DNA of 10,861 nucleotides from Actinomycetota bacterium (lineage in GTDB: Bacteria > Actinomycetota > Humimicrobiia > Humimicrobiales > Humimicrobiaceae): positions 1 to 10,861 of the forward strand of contig JAGYOJ010000033.1 of NCBI GenBank assembly GCA_018399435.1. The letters run 5' to 3'. Below are positions 5,991 to 10,861 of the stretch, one piece after another. The position numbers and the translations under genes were made by a program. The notes beneath the pieces were generated by a model, which saw only the letters and a program-made list of their open reading frames with translations, was not told the origin of the DNA and ran no database searches. Every line of letters begins with the position of its first letter. Within the stretch, counting starts at the first letter, position 1.

Positions 5991-6966
5991 TCCCTATCTT
6001 TTTCCTAACATCTTTAATTGTTTTATCAGCTTCAGCTTTTACTTCTTGTTTGCCTTTATCTAATATTTTATAAATTACAGATAAATCTTTTTCTAATTCT
6101 TTTCTTTTGCTTTGAAAGACTTTTAGGGAATTATAAATTATTTCTGCAAGTTCAGCTTTACATTTAGTGCACCCAATTTCTGCATTTCTGCACCTATTTT
6201 CTATTTCTTCTATTCTTTCATTTTCATATATCTTATAAAAAGTAAATATATTGCATACTTCAGGATGGCCAGGGTCTTTTAATTTGATCCTCTTGGGATC
6301 AGTAATCATTGACCTTACTTTTTCCTTTACGGTTTCATAATCATCTGATAAAAATATTGCATTGCCATAGCTTTTAGACATTTTTCTGCCATCTGTGCCT
6401 GGAACCCTGGTTGCTTGAGACAATAACTCTTGGGGCTCTATAAAATAATCTCCATAAAGGTAATTAAAACGCCTTGCTATTTCCCTAGTTATTTCCAAAT
6501 GCGGAAGCTGGTCTTCACCCACGGGAATGATATCAGCATTAACAATCAGGATATCAGAAGCCATTAAAACAGGATAAGATAAAAAACCAAGGGTAGATAA
6601 ATCCTTTGCCTTTAATTCTTTTTGCTGCTCTTTATATGTAGGGCATCTTTCAAGCCATGGTAATGGGGTAATCATAGATAAATAGAGGCAAAGCTCTGCA
6701 ATTTCTGGAATATCTGATTGCCTGTAGAGATGGGTAATTTCAGGGTCAATGCCTAATGCAATTAAATCAATTACGCAATCAATTAAATTAGATTTAATAT
6801 TTTTTGGGTCCTTGTATTCTGTAGACAAAGCATGCCAATCAACCAAAAAGAAATAATTTTCATGCTCTTTCTGGTGCTCAATCATATTTTTTATATTACC
6901 GTGCAAATGCCCTAAATGCAGTTTGCCCGTGGGCCTAAATCCTGTCAGCATTTTCTTTTTTTCCAT
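5983..6966 (-). CDS. trpS: Tryptophanyl-tRNA synthetase (TrpRS)
   Basis: This class Ic synthetase charges tRNA-Trp using ATP and tryptophan in the cytosol. The 327-residue length is typical. The nucleotide-binding signatures are clear: HLGH (17-20, the HIGH motif) in GFRPTGKLHLGHLHGN (9-24), and KMSKS (195-199) preceded by TDGR. YPVLMASDIL (131-140) and VGEDQLPHLEITREIA (149-164) distinguish TrpRS from TyrRS. A late Cys motif, GCTKCKAEL (265-273), matches the GCxxCK segment found in one TrpRS subgroup. The ATG at 6964-6966 has a strong AGGAGTG (6975-6981) 8 bases upstream. The gene lies 24 bp behind the M50 protease gene and overlaps scpA. No T-box or Trp-leader peptide is visible upstream, so expression probably follows the operon. 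Confidence 0.96.
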   Translation of the reverse strand: MEKKKMLTGFRPTGKLHLGHLHGNIKNMIEHQKEHENYFFLVDWHALSTEYKDPKNIKSNLIDCVIDLIALGIDPEITHLYRQSDIPEIAELCLYLSMITPLPWLERCPTYKEQQKELKAKDLSTLGFLSYPVLMASDILIVNADIIPVGEDQLPHLEITREIARRFNYLYGDYFIEPQELLSQATRVPGTDGRKMSKSYGNAIFLSDDYETVKEKVRSMITDPKRIKLKDPGHPEVCNIFTFYKIYENERIEEIENRCRNAEIGCTKCKAELAEIIYNSLKVFQSKRKELEKDLSVIYKILDKGKQEVKAEADKTIKDVRKKIGID

Positions 6967-6990
6967 ATATTACGCACTCCTAATTTATTA

Positions 6991-7674
6991 TCATAATAAA
7001 TACTGCCACCATATACATAAATTAAAAATCTTTTCTGCAATGGTACTAATAATAGAACCAAAAAAGTTACCCATAAGAAATAATATTGCAAATATGAAAA
7101 TAAATCCAAATCTTCCCAAGCTTAAATACTTATACATGGCGCTGCTTGGCAAAAAAGATGCTAAAACTTTTGACCCGTCTAATGGGGGTATTGGTATTAA
7201 ATTAAATACTGCTAGAAATATATTTATATAAATTGCAAATTGGAATATCTGGCCTATAAACACTAGCACACTGGAATTTATACTCCTAGTTAGGAAAAAA
7301 TATAAACCATATAAAGTGCCTATACCAAATGCAATTAACAAATTAGTTATAATTCCAGAAAGTGAAGTATACCTCATCCCTTTTCTGAAATCCCTAAAAT
7401 TATTAGGATTTATTGGAACTGGCTTTGCATACCCAAATACAAAACTGGTAGGAAGTAAAATTAATATTATTGGCAATAATATAGTGCCGAAAATATCAAT
7501 ATGGACCATGGGATTAAGTGTTAACCTGCCCATGTTTTTAGCTGTAGGGTCGCCCTGTTTATATGCTATATAGCCATGTGAATATTCATGAAGTATTACC
7601 CCTAATAATAGCCCTGGCGCCCAGATTATAATTTGTTTAAAAAAATTAATAATTTCCTGGCCTAAATTTTCCAT
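6991..7674 (-). CDS. M50 family (site-2 type) membrane zinc metalloprotease
   Basis: This is a small intramembrane protease of the site-2 protease superfamily with 227 residues. The zinc site is HEYSH (29-33, HExxH with Glu30 catalytic) in the first transmembrane helix, and the third ligand is Asp166 in NLIPIPPLDGSKV (158-170), the usual NPxPPLDG. Between them lies GYAKPVPINPNNFRDFRKG (81-99), the conserved segment of this compact YwhC-like group. Hydrophobic stretches at about 16-29, 63-80, 104-128, 135-158 and 186-215 suggest five to six membrane segments. There is no PDZ or CBS domain, so it is not RseP or SpoIVFB-like. The natural substrate is unknown for this group. The ATG has AAGGA about 7 bases upstream. 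A position just before trpS-scpA-scpB is common in low-GC bacteria. Confidence 0.92.
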   Translation of the reverse strand: MENLGQEIINFFKQIIIWAPGLLLGVILHEYSHGYIAYKQGDPTAKNMGRLTLNPMVHIDIFGTILLPIILILLPTSFVFGYAKPVPINPNNFRDFRKGMRYTSLSGIITNLLIAFGIGTLYGLYFFLTRSINSSVLVFIGQIFQFAIYINIFLAVFNLIPIPPLDGSKVLASFLPSSAMYKYLSLGRFGFIFIFAILFLMGNFFGSIISTIAEKIFNLCIWWQYLL

Positions 7675-7778
7675 TTTTAATCCTTATAGTACTTTATTAG
7701 CTTAATTTTTAAAATATCTGATTTATTTCTATAGCCATATACCATAGCAAAATCTTTAAAATTTTAAAAGATAAACAA

Positions 7779-8684
7779 TTATCTTTCAGTTTCCCTTGGA
7801 TGGTATTTGAAATAAGTATCTTTTAGATGCTTTTTGGTAACTGTTGTATATATTTCTGTGGTAGAGATATTGCTATGGCCAAGCAGTTCCTGTACAATTC
7901 TTAAATCAGCCCCATTTTCTAACATATGTGTTGCAAAGCTATGCCTGAAAATATGGGGATAGAATTCTTTTTTTAAGCCTAGCTTCTTTGCGTACTTTTT
8001 CATGACTTTCCAGAAACCCTGCCTGGTTAATCTCTTTCCATTTTTATTTAGAAATATAAAATTAGATCTTCCTTTCTCAATTTTTGGCCTAGCATTAAAA
8101 ATATATGTTTTTAAATGAAGTAAGGCTTGATATCCTATGGGGCAAACCCTTTCCTTATTTCCCTTGCCAATAAAAAAAATGATTTTTTCATTTAGATCAA
8201 TATTTCCCTGTTTTAAATTTACTATTTCGCTTACCCTTAAGCCACAAGAATATAATAATTCAAACATTGCTTTATCCCTTAATTCTAATTTAGAAGATGT
8301 TGGAATGCTTTCTAAAAATTTTTTTACTTCATCAACAGTTAAAACTTTAATAAGCCTTTTAGGGGTTTTAGGATTATTTATATTTAAAAACGGATTATTT
8401 TCTACGATTTCTTCTCTTATTAAAAATTTATAATAATTCCTAAGGGAAGATAGAATTCTTGAAATTGACTTGCTGCTTTGGGTTTCACGTAAAACCTGTA
8501 AAAAGCTTACTATGCTTTCTTTTTCAATATTTTTAAAGTCTAGTTTTTTATTTTTTTTTAAGAATAAGCTAAATTTATTTAAATCCCTGCTATATGAATT
8601 TAATGTATTTTTGGATAATAATCTTTCAAATCTTAGATAATCTAAAAATTCTTTTTTGGTTTTTGCAAAATTATTATTTGCCAT
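7779..8684 (-). CDS. xerD: Site-specific tyrosine recombinase XerD/XerC
   Basis: This tyrosine recombinase resolves chromosome dimers at dif sites near the terminus. It has 301 residues. The N-terminal SAM-like core-binding domain (about 8-93) contains FLDYLRFERLLSKNTLNSYS (13-32). The catalytic domain shows all active-site residues: Arg150 in CGLRVSE, Lys174 in GKGNKER, His244 and Arg247 in PHIFRHSFATH (the commoner form is HxLRHSFATH), His270 in LLGHSNISTTEIY, and the nucleophile Tyr279. The ending KKHLKDTYFKYHPR (284-297) is closest to XerD. The lack of mobile-element genes and its place in a housekeeping operon argue against an integrase. The ATG overlaps the Nudix stop by 11 bp with no separate Shine-Dalgarno site. 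No candidate dif site was recognised in the window. Confidence 0.93.
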   Translation of the reverse strand: MANNNFAKTKKEFLDYLRFERLLSKNTLNSYSRDLNKFSLFLKKNKKLDFKNIEKESIVSFLQVLRETQSSKSISRILSSLRNYYKFLIREEIVENNPFLNINNPKTPKRLIKVLTVDEVKKFLESIPTSSKLELRDKAMFELLYSCGLRVSEIVNLKQGNIDLNEKIIFFIGKGNKERVCPIGYQALLHLKTYIFNARPKIEKGRSNFIFLNKNGKRLTRQGFWKVMKKYAKKLGLKKEFYPHIFRHSFATHMLENGADLRIVQELLGHSNISTTEIYTTVTKKHLKDTYFKYHPRETER

Positions 8685-9222
8685 TCAAATAATCTCTTGT
8701 TAGTTTTATGCCTATAATTGTTTTTGCATCTTGTATCTCTCCAGTTTTAATCATTTCTTCTGCTTCTTCTAATGGAATTTTTTTAATTTTTAAAAACTCA
8801 TCCTCATCTAAATTATTTTCTTTCATGCCAAAGTTAATTGCTAAAAATAGGTGCAATAGCTCATTGCTAAATCCGGGTGTGGTATAAAAAGAAGCTAATT
8901 TTATTATATTTGCCTTCTCGGCCCCAATTTCTTCCTTTAGTTCCCTAACTGCACATTTTTTTGGTTTTTCACCCTTATCTAATTTGCCAGCTGGTATTTC
9001 CAAAATTACCTTATGGGGAGGATATCTAAATTGCTCTACTAGAATTAATTCTCCTTTTTTATTTATTGGCGCTACCGCTACCGCTCCTGGATGTACAACT
9101 TTTTCACGGGTCGCAATATTATCATTTGGCAGCCTTACTTTATCATAATAAAGGCTTAAGATTTTCCCCTTAAAAATTTCTTTGGACTCAATTTGTTCTT
9201 CAAATAATTCTTTGTCAACCAT
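8674..9222 (-). CDS. Nudix hydrolase, ADP-ribose pyrophosphatase type
   Basis: The enzyme probably cleaves ADP-ribose to AMP and ribose 5-phosphate, removing a reactive product of NAD turnover. The complete Nudix box GX5EX7REUXEEXGU is present at residues 79-101 (G79, E85, R93 E94, E97 E98, G100), preceded by EIPAGKL. HPGAVAVAPI, followed by VEQFRYPPHKVILEIPAG, is typical of the NudF/YqkG group, as is the length of 182 residues. I chose ATG 9220-9222, which starts one base after the M20 stop and has AGAAAG about 8 bases upstream. A TTG at 9240 would add six residues and overlap the M20 gene by 17 bp, and cannot be excluded. Nudix and xerD being close is also seen in Bacillus. Specificity for ADP-ribose is inferred from family resemblance. 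Confidence 0.88.
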   Translation of the reverse strand: MVDKELFEEQIESKEIFKGKILSLYYDKVRLPNDNIATREKVVHPGAVAVAPINKKGELILVEQFRYPPHKVILEIPAGKLDKGEKPKKCAVRELKEEIGAEKANIIKLASFYTTPGFSNELLHLFLAINFGMKENNLDEDEFLKIKKIPLEEAEEMIKTGEIQDAKTIIGIKLTRDYLNGK

Positions 9223-9223
9223 A

Positions 9224-10354
9224 TTAATTCTTTCTAGCAAGTTTGCATATTTGTATTATTAATTTTGATAAAATTTTCAATTGTTCTAATTTTACATATT
9301 CCTCGGAAGTATGGACTTTTTCCATTCCTGAAGTTAAATTAACTGCCATTTTATCCCCAGAATTAAACATGTTTACATCACTACCACCACCTGTTTCCTT
9401 TACCACCGGCTTGATTCCTAAAGAACTTATAGCTTTTTTTGCAATTTTTAAAGGCAATTGATCTTCAGCAATTTCAAATCCATCATATTCCCTAGATAGC
9501 TCATAATTTACCTTGCTCTTGTACTTATCAGCAATTTCTTCTGACCTTTCCAGCAAATTACCAGTAGCCTTATTTAATTTCTCCAGGTTCCTGCTTCTAA
9601 CTTCCATTTCTATTTCTGTACTATCAGGAACTATATTAGTTGCGGAACCGCCTTTTATTACACCAATGTTTGAGGTAGTTTCAAAATCAATTTTACCAAA
9701 ATCTATTCCTGATATATATTCTGATGCCATCTTTATAGAATTTATGCCTTTTTCTGGCTCTATTCCCGCATGGGCTGCTTTCCCTTTAAAAAACATTTTA
9801 ATACTGTTATGGTAAGGAGCCTTGGTTATTATAGTGCCAACATCTCCATCAGCATCAAAAGTAAATCCTATATCTGCCTTTATTTTTTTTGTGTCTAAAT
9901 TTTTAGCCCCTTTTAGCCCAATTTCTTCTGAAATTGTAAAAATTAAATAAATTACCGGCACTTTTATATTGTTTTCTTTTATAACCCTTAAAGCCTCTAT
10001 TATGGCAGCAACAGCGACCTTATCATCTCCTCCTAATATACATTCCTTATTTTTATTTATTATTTTCCCATCAACAATTTCAGGAATCACATCCCCGTTT
10101 AATTTTACTGTATCAACATGCGCATTTAAAAATATAGATTTGCCATTTTCAGTATTCTTGTTTTCATAAACTGCTATTAAGTTTCCAGTATTGCTTCCAA
10201 ATTTCTTACCTGCCTTATCAACTTCTACCCTCAGCCCAATATTTTTAAGAACCTTACTTATGTAATTTATAATTTCTTCTTCATTTTTTGAAGGGCTCTT
10301 AATTTTAAGTAAATTTATAAAAGTTGCTATAAGCCTTTCATTATTTATATGCAT
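9224..10354 (-). CDS. M20 family metallopeptidase, PepT-like (TIGR01883 type)
   Basis: This is a cytosolic di-zinc aminopeptidase or deacylase of the M20 family with 376 residues, matching the PepT-like subgroup. Predicted metal and catalytic residues: His79 and Asp81 in NAHVDTV (77-83), Asp110 in LGGDDKVAVAA (107-117; the commoner form is GADDK), Glu143 (general base) and Glu144 in TISEEIGLKGA (140-150), Asp167 in FDADG, and His348 near the end (VHTSEE). The dimerisation lid domain (about 180-290) includes GKAAHAGIEPEKGINS (191-206). TGGGSDVNMF (321-330) is another family segment. The ATG at 10352-10354 overlaps the upstream membrane protein by 14 bp and has GGAAAGG about 6 bases upstream. 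Physiological substrates are unknown for this subgroup; a peptide scavenging role is likely. Confidence 0.92.
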   Translation of the reverse strand: MHINNERLIATFINLLKIKSPSKNEEEIINYISKVLKNIGLRVEVDKAGKKFGSNTGNLIAVYENKNTENGKSIFLNAHVDTVKLNGDVIPEIVDGKIINKNKECILGGDDKVAVAAIIEALRVIKENNIKVPVIYLIFTISEEIGLKGAKNLDTKKIKADIGFTFDADGDVGTIITKAPYHNSIKMFFKGKAAHAGIEPEKGINSIKMASEYISGIDFGKIDFETTSNIGVIKGGSATNIVPDSTEIEMEVRSRNLEKLNKATGNLLERSEEIADKYKSKVNYELSREYDGFEIAEDQLPLKIAKKAISSLGIKPVVKETGGGSDVNMFNSGDKMAVNLTSGMEKVHTSEEYVKLEQLKILSKLIIQICKLARKN

Positions 10355-10861
10355 TTTGACCTTTCCCGTAATAAAAAAATATTATTCCCATTATTAATAT
10401 TATAACTGATAATACTGCAGAACTAATTGCTAACTTTAAAAAATAATCATAAAAAAATCCTAAGGGAAACAAATTAATAATCAATGAATCAGGAGAAAAT
10501 GTATAATTACCCTGGGGAAAAAATATTTTATGGAAATCTTCAAAGAAAACCCAAAAATTCAAATTGCTTAAAACAAGCATGATTATTAATAAAAATAATA
10601 CAATAGAACCTGAACAAATTAAGGGAATGCTGAAATATTTTAAAAACTTTTTAATGTTTTTCTTTACCTGTATAATGGAAAATAAGATAAATATAACAAT
10701 AGAAGAGTAAAAAATCACCATAAGTATATTTGTTAATTTCCTTACATCTTTCAGGTGGCTAATTTCTGAAACAGTAAAATCCGGGATATCTCCCTCGGGA
10801 TTTATATTTTTTAATTCTTGATTATTTTTAAAAAACTCTATTAAATTTATAGTTATTATTT
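10341..10861 (-). CDS. DUF1461 / TIGR01906 integral membrane protein (5' end outside window)
   Basis: The frame is open to the right edge (first full codon at 10859), giving 172 visible residues; the ATG at 10721 is internal, because conserved sequence lies before it. FTVSEISHLKDVRKL (28-42) matches the family's E-x-x-HLxDVK motif. The segment with FEDFHKIFF (106-114) and LIINLFPLGFF (126-136) matches the FHxxFF...LIxLFPxxFF signature in the extracytoplasmic loop. Three membrane helices are visible (about 43-63, 77-98, 142-163); the family's N-terminal helix must lie outside the window. Function is not established for this family, which is widespread in low-GC and other Gram-positive bacteria. 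Being the first seen gene of the minus-strand series, its promoter is out of view. The end overlaps the M20 start by 14 bp. Family identification is from motifs only. Confidence 0.8.
   Translation of the reverse strand, partial: IITINLIEFFKNNQELKNINPEGDIPDFTVSEISHLKDVRKLTNILMVIFYSSIVIFILFSIIQVKKNIKKFLKYFSIPLICSGSIVLFLLIIMLVLSNLNFWVFFEDFHKIFFPQGNYTFSPDSLIINLFPLGFFYDYFLKLAISSAVLSVIILIMGIIFFYYGKGQNAYK

Noticed and set aside
6967..6990. Possible Trp-responsive leader or T-box before trpS
   Set aside because: The gap to the M50 stop is only 24 bp and holds just the AGGAGTG ribosome site.
7752..7772. AT-only foldback ATCTTT...AAAGAT in the xerD-M50 gap, considered as a terminator
   Set aside because: The stem has no GC clamp apart from one pair, has a bulge, and is followed by only three U in the minus transcript. 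A chance match is likely in such AT-rich DNA, though the gap could still hold a promoter or processing site.
7779..8684. Tyrosine recombinase considered as an integrase of a mobile element
   Set aside because: Its length, XerD-like ending and Nudix/M50/trpS neighbours, and the lack of tRNA, att-like repeats or phage genes, point to the chromosomal Xer enzyme.

Overview
The window is strongly AT-rich (about 30% GC by eye) and gene-dense. It carries only bacterial genes, with typical Shine-Dalgarno sites and mixed ATG/GTG/TTG starts. The content suggests a low-GC anaerobic bacterium: an LctBCD-type electron-confurcating dehydrogenase module, a DegV-family protein, a DUF1461/TIGR01906 membrane protein, a PepT-like M20 peptidase, and an M50 protease-trpS-scpA-scpB-rluB cluster. 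This fits Bacillota or an anaerobic candidate lineage with a similar gene set; the sequence alone does not decide between them. There is no sign of phage, insertion sequence, CRISPR array, tRNA or rRNA.

Layout, left to right. Positions 1-169 hold the 3' end of a DegV-family gene (+). Positions 170-518 are non-coding and end in a compact control region: a T8A7 tract, a possible -35, and a 22-bp palindrome whose right arm doubles as an extended -10 box. Positions 519-3974 (+) are a tight three-gene operon, etfB-etfA-glcD-like. EtfA has an N-terminal ferredoxin-like domain with four Cys, enough for one [4Fe-4S] cluster. Gene order and domain make-up match lctB-lctC-lctD of Acetobacterium woodii, so the best reading is a lactate (or other 2-hydroxyacid) dehydrogenase that uses reduced ferredoxin to push electrons onto NAD+.

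Positions 3979-10861 are all minus strand and are read from the right edge leftwards: DUF1461 membrane protein (5' end outside the window), PepT-like M20 peptidase, Nudix ADP-ribose pyrophosphatase, XerD-type recombinase, M50 membrane metalloprotease, TrpRS, ScpA, ScpB, RluB. Most junctions overlap by 8-20 bp or are separated by 1-24 bp; only the xerD-M50 junction has a real gap (97-104 bp). This looks like one long housekeeping transcription unit, or two. XerD (dimer resolution) and ScpA/ScpB (condensin partners of SMC) serve chromosome segregation; TrpRS and RluB serve translation; Nudix, M20 and M50 serve clean-up and membrane proteolysis.

The two units converge with only 4 bp between the glcD-like and rluB stop codons. 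A perfect 8-bp inverted repeat just inside rluB is the only obvious candidate for transcript end formation. The most interesting items are the confurcation module with its promoter-embedded palindrome, the residue changes in EtfA, and the convergent junction. I did not find a clearly undescribed system.
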